DNA from: an uncultured Acetobacteraceae bacterium
Lineage (GTDB): Bacteria; Pseudomonadota; Alphaproteobacteria; Acetobacterales; Acetobacteraceae
Assembly: GCA_903907955.1 (NCBI GenBank)
Contig: CAIVPZ010000104.1
Location: 1 to 62,548, forward strand
Reading direction: 5' to 3'
Length of the DNA: 62,548 nt
Both the position numbers and the translations under genes were made by a program. Below the pieces are notes generated by a model. That model was not told where the DNA came from and did no database searches. It saw only the letters and a program-made list of their open reading frames with translations. Shown in pieces: positions 1 to 8,849 of this stretch. How positions within the stretch are numbered: the stretch's first letter is position 1; each line of letters begins with the position of its first letter.

Positions 1-100
1 CGCAAGGGGGCAGTGGCCCCCTTGACCCCAATACTTAAGGAATGGGTTCCAAGGGGCCACTGCCCCTTGGCGGGTCCAGGGCAGCGCCCTGGCCTTCCTT
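1..100. repeat. Dispersed compound inverted repeat, copy 1
   Basis: Imperfect inverted repeat cut by the window edge. It holds the paired hairpins typical of this family: AAGGGGGCAGTGGCCCCCTT-like on the left, a CTTAAG-containing centre, the mirrored AAGGGGCCACTGCCCCTTGG, then CCAGGGCAGCGCCCTGG. Its right end (reverse complement TAAGGAAGGCC) faces the enolase gene 57 bases away, so the enolase promoter must lie in 100-156 or inside the repeat. Confidence 0.85.
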
Positions 101-111
101 ATCTTCTGTAG

Positions 112-1434
<1,323 letters not shown>

Positions 1435-1491
1435 CGGGAAACATCCCCCCTTCTCCCCCGTTCATCGCGGGGCGAAGAGGGCCGCCGGTTC

Positions 1492-1911
1492 CTACAGCCG
1501 TTCCCAGATGCCGGTCTGCTCATCCAGCTTGGCGTGCTCGAAATGGCGGAAATCGCCAAGTGAGACCACGCCGATCACCTGCCCATGATCGACCACCGGC
1601 ACGTGCCGGAAGCCACCGTCATGCATCACGTGCAGGGCTTCCAGGGCATTGTGGCCCGGCGGCAGGTGGATTGGACTGCGGGTCATGACCAATTCCAGGT
1701 GCGTGTGCGCCGGATTGCGCCCTTCGGCCAGCAGGCGGACAGCGTCGCGGCCGGTGAAGATGCCAAGCAGGTGGTGTTGCTCGTTGGTCACCAGGATGGC
1801 GCCGACCCGGTGCTGGTGCATGCTCTCGCAGGCCTGCTGCACCGTGGCGCCGGGCGGAAGGGTGATGGGCGCGCGGCGGATGATGTCGCACATGTTGCGC
1901 AGCTTCGTCAT
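1492..1911 (-). CDS. Two-CBS-domain protein
   Basis: A 139-residue protein made almost wholly of a tandem CBS pair (about residues 8-62 and 74-130). Such pairs bind adenosine nucleotides and act as energy or ligand sensors. The GIFTGRDAVRLLAEG stretch ends the first CBS motif and GVVSLGDFRHFE the second, the typical late-CBS pattern. There is no membrane segment or fused enzyme, so it is a stand-alone regulatory module of unknown target. It is last in line on the strand carrying cysH-cysD-cysNC, 159 bases after cysNC, and may or may not be co-transcribed with them. Confidence 0.88.
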   Translation of the reverse strand: MTKLRNMCDIIRRAPITLPPGATVQQACESMHQHRVGAILVTNEQHHLLGIFTGRDAVRLLAEGRNPAHTHLELVMTRSPIHLPPGHNALEALHVMHDGGFRHVPVVDHGQVIGVVSLGDFRHFEHAKLDEQTGIWERL

Positions 1912-2070
1912 GACACGTCCCTTCCGTTGGGGAACCCGGCTTCGTGCCGGCTACCCTTTCCCTAGCCAACGAAAAGCTTAACCCCCTCGGCGCCGGAACG
2001 ACAAGCATTCGGACAGGGCCACACGCATGTGTGCTGCCCCAGCCCCCACCAGGGCAGCACCGCGGCTTTC

Positions 2071-3954
2071 CTACCCCCCCAGCAGCACCGCCGCATGCCC
2101 GCCCGGCTCGGGGGCCGCCACGAAGGCCGTCTCGGCAAACGCCAGCAGCGCGTGCGCCGCCTCCTCGATGCCGAGCGCCCCGGTATCCAGCCGCAGATCG
2201 GGAGCTTCCGGCGTATCGTAAGCCGCGGAGACGCCGGTGAAGTCGGCCAGCCCGTCGGCCCGCGCGCGGCGGTAAAGCCCCTTCGGATCGCGCCCCTCGC
2301 AGGTGGCCAGATCGGCCGCGACATGCACTTCATGGAAGCCGGCGCCGATGATCCGCCGCGCCGCCGCCCGCTGCGGCGCCAACGGCGAGATCAGCGCGGC
2401 GATGACGATGACCCCGGCATCGGCCAGCAGTTTCGCCACTTCCGCGATGCGGCGGACATTCTCGGCCCGGTCCTCGGGGGAGAATCCGAGGTCCCGGTTC
2501 AGCCCCTGGCGGACGTTGTCGCCGTCGAGCACGTAGGCCAGCCGGCCGCGGTCGGTCAGCGCGCGCAGCAGCCGCATTGCCAGCGTGCTCTTGCCCGCGC
2601 CGGACAGGCCGGTCAGCCACAGCACGCCGCCGGCATGGCCGTTGCGCAGGGCGCGCTCCGCCGGCGTCACCGGCGCGTCCACCGAGGTCAGGTTGCGCGA
2701 CTGTCCCGGCAGTTCCTCCACCACGAAGCCGCCGGCGATCCGGTGCTCGCGCACCAGCACGCCACGGCCGGTGCGCGGGCTGTCGGCGAAGCTGTCGATG
2801 GCAAGCGGCCGGACCGAGGTCAGCCGTGCCCGGCCAACGGCGTTCTGCGGCAAGGCGAGCGCCGGCGCCGCAATGAGCGATTCCACGTCGATCACCGCTT
2901 CGATCGCCTCGACGGTCACGCGGTGCTCCGCCGTGCCGTAGCGCAACGACAGCCGGTCGCCGGGAACCAGCGGCTGGCGGTCCAGCCAGAACAGTTGCAC
3001 CGTCACCACGTGGCTCTCGGGCGGGGCGTTGTCGGCCGCGCTGGCGACGGCGCCGCGCTCAATGAAGACATCGCGGTCGAACGACAGCGCGACGCTCTGC
3101 CCGGTGACCGCCGTGGTCGCCGGCACCAGGTCGTTCCAGGTTTCAATCGCGGCGACACGGGCGGTCTGGCTGCCCGGCACGAACCGCACCGCATCGCCGA
3201 CGGCCACCCGGCCGCTCTCGATGCGCCCGACGATCACCCGCCGGTCCTGCAGCCGGTAGACATCCTGCACCGGCAGACGCAGCGGCCCGTGTGATGCCGG
3301 CGGCCGCGGCGTCAGCGCGTCGAGCGCCTCCACCAGGGTCGGGCCGGCATACCAGGGCGAGCGCGTGCCCCGTTCCACCACGTTCTCGCCGTGCCGGGCC
3401 GACAGCGGCACGATGGCGGCGGGGATGATGCCGATGCCGGCCAGGTAGTCCAGCACCGCCTGGGCGACGGCGGTGAACCGTGCCTCGTCATGCTCGATCA
3501 GGTCGATCTTGTTGACCGCGACGACAACCTGCCGGACGCCGAGGATGCCGAGCAGGTAGCCGTGCCGCCGGGTCTGCTCGCTGACCCCGGCCTTGGCGTC
3601 CACCACCAGCACCGCGGCCTCGGCGGCCGAGGCGCCGGTGACCATGTTGCGCAGGAACTCCAGATGGCCCGGCGCATCGATGATGACATAGCGGCGGCGC
3701 GCGGTATGGAACCAGATCTGCGCCGCATCGACGGTGATGCCCTGGTCGCGCTCCACCTGCAGGCTGTCCAGCAGGAAGGAGAATTCGAAGTCGAGGCCGC
3801 GCTTGGCGGACTGGGCGCGCAACTGTTCCGCCTTGCCGTCCGGCAGGCTGCCGGTGTCGTGCAGCAGCCGGCCGACCAGGGTGGACTTGCCATGATCGAC
3901 ATGGCCGACCACGACGATGGGAAAGGCCCGCTTATCGGTGATGGTGCCGGGCAT
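2071..3954 (-). CDS. cysNC: Bifunctional sulfate adenylyltransferase GTPase subunit / APS kinase
   Basis: CysN is the regulatory GTPase of ATP sulfurylase; the fused CysC kinase phosphorylates APS to PAPS. In the 627-residue product, an EF-Tu-like GTPase fills about residues 1-215 (GHVDHGKSTL P-loop, DAPGHLEF switch II, NKID). Beta-barrel domains follow to about 420, then a CysC domain with its own P-loop GLSGAGKST near 445 and LDGDNVRQGLN. The ATG at 3954 was chosen because it overlaps the cysD stop as TGATG and begins just before the GTPase fold. The reading frame is open much further upstream, but that part lies over cysD. The gene follows cysD as the heterodimer partner. Confidence 0.95.
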   Translation of the reverse strand: MPGTITDKRAFPIVVVGHVDHGKSTLVGRLLHDTGSLPDGKAEQLRAQSAKRGLDFEFSFLLDSLQVERDQGITVDAAQIWFHTARRRYVIIDAPGHLEFLRNMVTGASAAEAAVLVVDAKAGVSEQTRRHGYLLGILGVRQVVVAVNKIDLIEHDEARFTAVAQAVLDYLAGIGIIPAAIVPLSARHGENVVERGTRSPWYAGPTLVEALDALTPRPPASHGPLRLPVQDVYRLQDRRVIVGRIESGRVAVGDAVRFVPGSQTARVAAIETWNDLVPATTAVTGQSVALSFDRDVFIERGAVASAADNAPPESHVVTVQLFWLDRQPLVPGDRLSLRYGTAEHRVTVEAIEAVIDVESLIAAPALALPQNAVGRARLTSVRPLAIDSFADSPRTGRGVLVREHRIAGGFVVEELPGQSRNLTSVDAPVTPAERALRNGHAGGVLWLTGLSGAGKSTLAMRLLRALTDRGRLAYVLDGDNVRQGLNRDLGFSPEDRAENVRRIAEVAKLLADAGVIVIAALISPLAPQRAAARRIIGAGFHEVHVAADLATCEGRDPKGLYRRARADGLADFTGVSAAYDTPEAPDLRLDTGALGIEEAAHALLAFAETAFVAAPEPGGHAAVLLGG

Positions 3955-4748
3955 CACATGTACCCGCCGACGCGCAGCCGCTCGAAAGCGTCCTCGCCCT
4001 CGTGGTCCATGGCGCGGCCGGACCGTTCGGCCGAATTGGTGCCGCGCAGCTCGGCGATCACCTCGGCGATGTCGGTGGCCTCGCTGTCGATCGGGAAGGT
4101 GATGCCGATCTCGCCGAGCGAGCGGAACCGCTTGCCTTCCCGGGCGAAATACAGCGGGCAGACCGGAATGTTTTCGCGCGCGATATAGCGCCAGACATCG
4201 AGTTCGGTCCAGTGCAGCAACGGATGCACCCGCACATGCGTGCCCGGCGGGAAGTCCAGATGGAACAGGTCCCAGAACTCGGGCGGCTGGTCGCGGAAGT
4301 CCCAGGCATTGTCCTCGCCGCGCGGGCTGAACACGCGCTCCTTGGCCCGCGTCGCCTGCTCGTCGCGGCGGATGCCGGCGATCAGCCCATGGAAGCCGTA
4401 GCGATCGATCGCCTGGCGCAACCCGTGCGTCTTGCGCGCCGCCAGCCGGGAGGCGGGCGGCAGGGTCGGGTCGACGTCCTCGATCGGCGGGCAGGCATCG
4501 GCGATCAGTTCCAGTTCCCATTCGCGGGCGTAGCGTTCGCGGAAGGCATAGACCTCGGGGAATTCCAGGCCGGTGTCGAGATGCACCACCGGAAAGGGCA
4601 CGCGGCCAAGGAAGGCTTTCTTGGCCAGCCAGATCATCACGTTGCTGTCCTTGCCGAGCGACCACAGCATGGCCAGCGGGCGCAGGCGGCTGAACGCCTC
4701 CCGCAGGATGTAGATGCTTTCGGCTTCGAGGCTGTCGAGATCGTCCAT
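3954..4748 (-). CDS. cysD: Sulfate adenylyltransferase subunit 2
   Basis: Catalytic PP-loop subunit of ATP sulfurylase, forming APS from ATP and sulfate with CysN in the cytosol. The 264-residue product shows the modified PP-loop SLGKDSNVM near residue 35, then HLDTGLEFPE and the RRDEQATRAKERVFSPR block typical of CysD. The start MDDLDSLEAES was preferred to an in-frame ATG 20 codons upstream because homologues begin here and the upstream stretch is not conserved-looking. It leaves only two bases between the cysH stop and this start. Operon order is cysH-cysD-cysNC. Confidence 0.95.
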   Translation of the reverse strand: MDDLDSLEAESIYILREAFSRLRPLAMLWSLGKDSNVMIWLAKKAFLGRVPFPVVHLDTGLEFPEVYAFRERYAREWELELIADACPPIEDVDPTLPPASRLAARKTHGLRQAIDRYGFHGLIAGIRRDEQATRAKERVFSPRGEDNAWDFRDQPPEFWDLFHLDFPPGTHVRVHPLLHWTELDVWRYIARENIPVCPLYFAREGKRFRSLGEIGITFPIDSEATDIAEVIAELRGTNSAERSGRAMDHEGEDAFERLRVGGYM

Positions 4749-4750
4749 TG

Positions 4751-5518
4751 TCAGGTGGTCCGGTTGGTCGGTGAGGCGTCGGCGGTCGCCGGGATATGAA
4801 TGCCGCATTCAGTCTTGCCAGTGCCCCGCCATCGGCCGGCGCGAATCGCCTGCCCCGCGGCGACCGGGCTGGTGCAGGTGGTGCAGCCGACGGAAGTGTA
4901 GCCGAGCGCCGCGAGCGGGTGCGAGGGCAGGTCATGCGCCACCCGCCATGCCTCCACCGCGGTGGCATCCCAGGCGGCCAGGGGGTTGACCTTCAGGCGG
5001 CCGTCCGCGGTGGCCTCGACCAGCGGCAACGCCTTGCGGGCGCCGCCATGAGCGCGCTTGCGGCCGTTCAGCCAGACCGCGAACGGCGCCAGCGCGGCGG
5101 CGAGCGGTTCCACCTTGCGCAACGTGCAGCAGGCGTCCGGGTTGAGCGCCCACAGGCCGCCGAACGCATCGCGCGCGGCCAGGGCGGCGGGGTCGGGCCT
5201 GACGCTGCGGACATCGCGCAGGCCGAGTTGCGCCACCAGCCGGTCGCGGTAGGCGAGCGTCTCGGGGAACAGCCTGCCGGTATCCAGCAGGATCACCGGC
5301 AGCGCCGGATCGGCCTGGGCGAGCATGTGCAGCAGCACCGCCGATTCGGTGCCGAAGGACGACACCAGCGCGATGCGCCCGCGGTAGCAGTTGGCCAGCA
5401 GGGCGACCATGGCCTCGGCCGGCAGCTTCTCGAGCTGGGCGGCGAGGGCCTGGACGTCGGGGACAACCGGTGCGGACTGCGTGGGCATGGAGAGAGGCCT
5501 GACATGCGTCGGCCTCAT
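4751..5518 (-). CDS. cysH: Adenylyl-sulfate (APS) reductase, assimilatory
   Basis: Reduces activated sulfate to sulfite. The 255-residue protein has the PP-loop-derived SSFGTESAVLLH near residue 53 and the two cysteine pairs diagnostic of the [4Fe-4S] APS-reductase subtype (CC in NPDACCTLRK and CXXC in GCTTC), plus the C-terminal catalytic ECGIHI. This predicts use of APS rather than PAPS, so the fused CysC activity may serve sulfation instead. A second in-frame ATG ten codons in (5488) is an equally plausible start because neither has a clear ribosome site. First gene of the sulfate operon. Confidence 0.94.
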   Translation of the reverse strand: MRPTHVRPLSMPTQSAPVVPDVQALAAQLEKLPAEAMVALLANCYRGRIALVSSFGTESAVLLHMLAQADPALPVILLDTGRLFPETLAYRDRLVAQLGLRDVRSVRPDPAALAARDAFGGLWALNPDACCTLRKVEPLAAALAPFAVWLNGRKRAHGGARKALPLVEATADGRLKVNPLAAWDATAVEAWRVAHDLPSHPLAALGYTSVGCTTCTSPVAAGQAIRAGRWRGTGKTECGIHIPATADASPTNRTT

Positions 5519-5781
5519 GGCGGCCGGTGAGGATCGGATATGGCCCTGCTACGTCCCGCCGGCCACCGTGATTCACAAGAATTTTCGACATAAATTATCA
5601 ATCAACGTTCGAATGTGTCATTTTGGCAACGCGCCGGCGGCCATTTTCCACCCGGATCGTCGGCCCGGCGGGATTTCCAGAACCAACCACTGGACGCAGT
5701 GGATAAAATGTTTTAGCCGCTCCGGACGGACTTTTGCGACCGGCGCAGAACTGCGCCGCACGACATATCGGGGGTAAATGC
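5519..5781. promoter_or_regulatory. Divergent cysH / sulfate-exporter control region
   Basis: A 263-base gap between two sulfur genes facing away from each other. Its middle (about 5575-5630) is markedly AT-richer than the surroundings and holds candidate promoter elements for the minus strand (TTGATTGATAATTTATG read leftward). The exporter start is preceded by GGGGGT. No riboswitch I can recognise is present. A shared sulfur-responsive regulator site is plausible but is inference from layout only. Confidence 0.4.
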
Positions 5782-7266
5782 ATGAGCGAAGCTGTTCTGC
5801 CGGGCATCGTGACGGCCAGTGAAGCAACCGCGCCGGGCCTCAGCGAGGATTGGCTGGCCGCCTTGCTCGGCCTGCTGGTGGTGGCGCTGGCCATCGCCGG
5901 CACGGCGGGACCGGATCTGCTGGGCTGGGTGGTCACCACTTCGGTCTGGACCGACGCCGCCAAGGCGCTGGCCCCGGCGCGCCCGGCCTATGCGGCACTC
6001 GGTGGCCCGGGCGCCCTGCTGGCGACCTGGCTGGTACTGCTGGCGATGCTGAGTGCCGGTGCGGCGGTGCTGCGGGCCAATGTGTTGCGCTTCGCCGCCG
6101 GTTTCACCGTGGCCTTCGCCATCGCCTATGCGAGCTGGTTCGCCGGCAGCTACGCGCAGCTTGCGGCGGTGACGCCGGCCGACCTGAACAAGTTCGGCCT
6201 GACCTGGTCGCTGAAGCTGACCAATGAAGGCGGCTTCATCGTCGCTTTGCTCGCCGGCCTCGTCATCGCCAATTTCTTCCCCCGTTTGGCCGCGTGGCTG
6301 AACGAGGCAATCCGCCCCGAGCTCTACATCAAGATCGCCATCGTCATTCTCGGCGCCTTTCTGGCGGTCACCGTCGCCGGCAAGCTCGCCTTCGCCAGTT
6401 CGCTGCTGCTGCGCGGCGTCGCGGCGATCATCGAGGCGTATCTGATCTACTGGGCGGTGGTGTATTTCGTGGCCCGCAAATGGTTCGGCTTCAGCCGTGA
6501 ATGGGCGGCGCCGCTGGCCTCGGGGATATCGATCTGCGGCGTCGCCGCCGCCATCGCCACCGGCGGCGCCATCCGATCCCGGCCCGGCGTGCCGGTGCTG
6601 GTGGCCTCGCTGGTGGTGGTGTTCGCCATGGTCGAGGTGCTGATCCTGCCGTTCCTGGCGCAGACCTTCCTGTCGCACGAGCCGCTGGTGGCGGCGGCCT
6701 GGATGGGGCTGTCGGTGAAGACGGATGGCGCGGCGGTGGCGGCCGGCGGCATCACCGAGGCGCTGATTCTGTCCAAGGCCGCGGCCGAGGGCATTCACTA
6801 CCAGGCCGGCTGGCTGCTCGGCACCACCGCGCTGGTGAAGGTGTTCATCGACGTCTTCATCGGCGTGTGGGCGTTTATCCTCGCCTATATCTGGACCAAC
6901 CACATCAACGTGCAGCCGGGCCAACCGCGCGCCCGGGCCGCCGAGATCTGGCAGCGCTTCCCCAAATTCATCCTCGGCTTCGTGCTGAGCTTCGCCATTG
7001 TGCTGTATCTCGCCCTCACCGCGGGGCCTGACGGGCTCAAGCAACTCACGCCGGCGATCGGCGAGGCCAACAATTTCCGGGTGATCTTCTTCATCCTCAC
7101 CTTCTTCTCCATCGGCGTGCTGTCGAACGTCCGCAAGCTCTGGGAGGATGGACTGGGCAAGCTGGTGGCGGTGTATGTGCTCAGCCTGTTCGGCTTCGTG
7201 ATCTGGGTGGGGCTGCTGATCTCGTGGCTGTTCTTCGCCGGCATCAAGCCGCCGCTCGCCATCTGA
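5782..7266 (+). CDS. YeiH-family putative sulfate exporter
   Basis: A 494-residue polytopic inner-membrane protein with at least ten hydrophobic segments. The block SGISICGVAAAIATGGAIR is the recognisable signature of the YeiH / putative sulfate exporter family. Family members are usually about 340 residues; this is one of the long forms with extra N-terminal segments. The ATG at 5782 was preferred over an in-frame upstream ATG at 5734 because it follows a GGGGGT ribosome site. It is divergent from cysH, which supports a role in sulfate, sulfite or another anion linked to sulfur assimilation. Transport direction and substrate are not shown by sequence. Confidence 0.85.
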   Translation: MSEAVLPGIVTASEATAPGLSEDWLAALLGLLVVALAIAGTAGPDLLGWVVTTSVWTDAAKALAPARPAYAALGGPGALLATWLVLLAMLSAGAAVLRANVLRFAAGFTVAFAIAYASWFAGSYAQLAAVTPADLNKFGLTWSLKLTNEGGFIVALLAGLVIANFFPRLAAWLNEAIRPELYIKIAIVILGAFLAVTVAGKLAFASSLLLRGVAAIIEAYLIYWAVVYFVARKWFGFSREWAAPLASGISICGVAAAIATGGAIRSRPGVPVLVASLVVVFAMVEVLILPFLAQTFLSHEPLVAAAWMGLSVKTDGAAVAAGGITEALILSKAAAEGIHYQAGWLLGTTALVKVFIDVFIGVWAFILAYIWTNHINVQPGQPRARAAEIWQRFPKFILGFVLSFAIVLYLALTAGPDGLKQLTPAIGEANNFRVIFFILTFFSIGVLSNVRKLWEDGLGKLVAVYVLSLFGFVIWVGLLISWLFFAGIKPPLAI

Positions 7267-7282
7267 CCAGGAGGACATCATC

Positions 7283-7438
7283 GTGTCGGATCAGGATCTG
7301 CGTGCCGAACTCAACCGGACCCATGTCGAGCCGCTGCTGCCGATCGAGAAGAAGCTGATCGGCTGGAGCCTCGGCATCGGGGTGACGCTGCTGGTGTTGC
7401 TGGCGGCGCTCAATCGTTACTGGCCGGTTGGGTCGTAA
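7283..7438 (+). CDS. Small single-pass membrane protein paired with the exporter
   Basis: A 51-residue protein starting at GTG (7283) with an excellent AGGAGG ribosome site at 7269-7274, which overlaps nothing and lies just past the exporter stop. A charged N-terminal half (HVEPLLPIEKK) precedes one hydrophobic helix (about residues 27-43) and the tail NRYWPVGS. Spacing of 16 bases to the exporter gene argues for co-translation and a possible small subunit or assembly factor. Function is unknown. Its TAA stop is also the first base triplet of the adjoining dispersed repeat. Confidence 0.75.
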   Translation: MSDQDLRAELNRTHVEPLLPIEKKLIGWSLGIGVTLLVLLAALNRYWPVGS

Positions 7439-7500
7439 GGGCAAGGCCAGGGCGCTGCCCTGGACCCGGCAGGGGGCGGGGGCCCCCTGCACCCCATTCC
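7439..7500. repeat. Dispersed compound repeat, copy 2 (left half only)
   Basis: Half element: CCAGGGCGCTGCCCTGG hairpin, then a CAGGGGGC...GCCCCCTG hairpin, then a CACCCCAT boundary. It fills the whole gap between the 51-residue gene (stop at 7436-7438) and the converging HiPIP gene stop at 7501. The mirrored right arm is missing. It may form a bidirectional transcription barrier, but no T-tract is present. Confidence 0.8.
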
Positions 7501-7773
7501 TCAGGTCTTGGGCGTGTAGACGCCGCACCAGCCATTCGGGCTGATCGTGCCGGCGACCGTCACGCAGGCGTTCGGCGGCAGGAATACCTGACAATTAATG
7601 CACTTCTGACCGTCCTGGTTCGGTTTATCCTGATAGCCGACCAGGGTTTTCTCCACTTTTGGCGGCTCATCCGCCGCCGCGGCGGGTCTGACCGCCGCTC
7701 CGGCGGCGACAATTGCCACGCCGGCCTGAAGGATTCTGCGTCGTGAGGATTTCGGAGATTCATTCTTGTTCAT
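7501..7773 (-). CDS. hip: High-potential iron-sulfur protein (HiPIP), paralogue 1
   Basis: Small periplasmic one-electron carrier with a [4Fe-4S] cluster. The 90-residue precursor has a Tat-type signal (SRRRILQAG near residues 10-18, then an Ala-rich core ending AAAADE). The mature domain holds four cysteines in KCINC...NACVTV...GWCGVY, the HiPIP ligand spacing. ATG at 7773 was chosen because it follows GAGGAA and leaves a standard signal. It is the most divergent of three consecutive HiPIP genes on this strand. HiPIPs feed photosynthetic reaction centres or terminal oxidases. Confidence 0.93.
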   Translation of the reverse strand: MNKNESPKSSRRRILQAGVAIVAAGAAVRPAAAADEPPKVEKTLVGYQDKPNQDGQKCINCQVFLPPNACVTVAGTISPNGWCGVYTPKT

Positions 7774-7918
7774 TGGAGTTCCTCGGTTTTGCGTTGATAG
7801 TCTGTTATTGTGGCGGACCATGGCAATGGGCTCGCCAATACGTCGAATGGGCAGGTCGCGGCACGCGTCGGTACACTCGGGACATGGCGGCTGAAATCAG
7901 CCACAACGCCGTCAGAGC

Positions 7919-7945
7919 GGTCCAGGGAGCGCTGCGCCCTGGACC
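7919..7945. repeat. Isolated hairpin, fragment of the dispersed repeat
   Basis: Perfect nine-base stem GGTCCAGGG / CCCTGGACC around a nine-base loop, 24 bases past the stop of HiPIP 2 (minus strand). It matches the inner CCAGGG...CCCTGG hairpin of the dispersed family with no other part of the element. It could end transcription of HiPIP 2 or insulate HiPIP 1, but it has no T-run. Confidence 0.6.
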
Positions 7946-7968
7946 AGGCCAAGAATGAATGTCGCGCC

Positions 7969-8232
7969 CTACTCCTTCGGAGCGAAGGCGCCGCACCAGC
8001 CGTTCGGGTCGATCGTGCCGGCGACAATCGCGCAGGACGCAGGCGCCTGGAAGTTGGCACAGACGCTACAATGCTGGCCGTTCGCATTTGGCTTGTCCTG
8101 GTAGCCGACCAGGCTCTTTTCGATCTTATCTTCCGCGGCGGCGTGCTTCACCACCACGCCGGCAGCGACGATTGCCGCGCCGGCGCGAAGGATGTTGCGG
8201 CGGGAGGCTTTGGGTGCTTCGTTGTCGTGCAT
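7969..8232 (-). CDS. hip: High-potential iron-sulfur protein (HiPIP), paralogue 2
   Basis: An 87-residue HiPIP precursor with Tat signal SRRNILRAGAAIVAAG and cleavage expected after KHAAA. The cluster cysteines are in HCSVC, ASCAIV and GWCGAF. It is almost identical to paralogue 3 from the signal through KSLVGY and differs mainly around the first two cysteines, which indicates recent duplication. ATG at 8232 is preceded by GGAGTAAG. It has its own gap on both sides (195 and 207 bases), so each of the three genes could be transcribed separately. Confidence 0.93.
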   Translation of the reverse strand: MHDNEAPKASRRNILRAGAAIVAAGVVVKHAAAEDKIEKSLVGYQDKPNANGQHCSVCANFQAPASCAIVAGTIDPNGWCGAFAPKE

Positions 8233-8439
8233 TTGACTTACTCCGGTGTTGATTGGCAGCGTAGTGTTGCAACAGGCAAGCTGATCGTTCCTGCCGTCAA
8301 ATGGACAACGCGCGGCAGGCCCTGGCCCGGTCGGGACGTGGCGGTAGCAAGCGGTCGCAGCCGGACATCACAGGTTCAAAGGAACCTGCCCCCCCTGGAC
8401 CCACGTCAAGGGTAAAACAAACCATTGAAACCCGCGACA

Positions 8440-8706
8440 TCAGCCCTTCGGGGCGAAGGCGCCGCACCAGCCGTTCGGGTTGATCACGCCGGCAACGATC
8501 GCGCAAGACGCCGGCGGCTGGAAGTTGGCACAGGTGCTACAATGATGGCCTTCGGGGTCGGTCGATTTATCGACGTAGCCGACCAGGCTCTTTTCGATCT
8601 TGTCTTCCGCCGCGGCGTGCTTAACCACCACGCCGGCGGCGACGATCGCCGCACCGGCACGCAGAATGTTGCGCCGCGAGGCCTTTGGCGTTTGACCTGC
8701 ATCCAT
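8440..8706 (-). CDS. hip: High-potential iron-sulfur protein (HiPIP), paralogue 3
   Basis: An 88-residue HiPIP precursor with the same Tat signal as paralogue 2, cysteines in HCSTC, ASCAIV and GWCGAF, and one extra residue in the loop before the first cysteine (STDPEGHH). ATG at 8706 was chosen over an open frame reaching 8877 because a GGAGG site lies upstream and the Tat motif falls at the right distance. It is the first of the array in transcription order and has a good candidate promoter at 8741-8769. Confidence 0.93.
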   Translation of the reverse strand: MDAGQTPKASRRNILRAGAAIVAAGVVVKHAAAEDKIEKSLVGYVDKSTDPEGHHCSTCANFQPPASCAIVAGVINPNGWCGAFAPKG

Positions 8707-8740
8707 TCGGACGTCCTCCGGGGTTACATTGGCACATATA

Positions 8741-8769
8741 ACGTTATGGTGAACGGAGCGGATTGACAA
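8741..8769 (-). promoter_or_regulatory. Candidate sigma-70 promoter for HiPIP 3
   Basis: Read on the minus strand, TTGTCA (8764-8769) and TAACGT (8741-8746) are separated by 17 bases and lie 35 bases upstream of the ATG. The -35 fits the consensus well; the -10 is weaker. The segment is much AT-richer than its surroundings. Confidence 0.5.
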
Positions 8770-8849
8770 GCGGGTTGCGCCGGCCAAACCGACGCCCCGA
8801 ACCCCGGTCCGGGCACCCCGGCCGGCACCCGCGCCAGCGATCCGGCCGG

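Noticed and set aside
2029-3294. Long plus-strand frame opposite cysNC
   Set aside because: Arg/Ala/Gly/Gln/His-rich antisense translation typical of high-GC shadow frames; cysNC on the other strand is unambiguous. Many similar frames (for example 9237-11063, 13011-14708, 20088-22406, 26879-29626) were left out for the same reason.
2071-4968. A single 965-residue protein including cysNC
   Set aside because: The first 338 residues are the out-of-frame complement of cysD; the real start is the ATG overlapping the cysD stop.
5519-5781. SAM or other sulfur riboswitch before cysH
   Set aside because: No recognisable SAM-II or SAM/SAH core or pseudoknot pairing could be traced in the leader.
7919-7945. 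Rho-independent terminator of HiPIP 2
   Set aside because: Good stem but no T-run on the minus strand; better explained as a fragment of the dispersed repeat.
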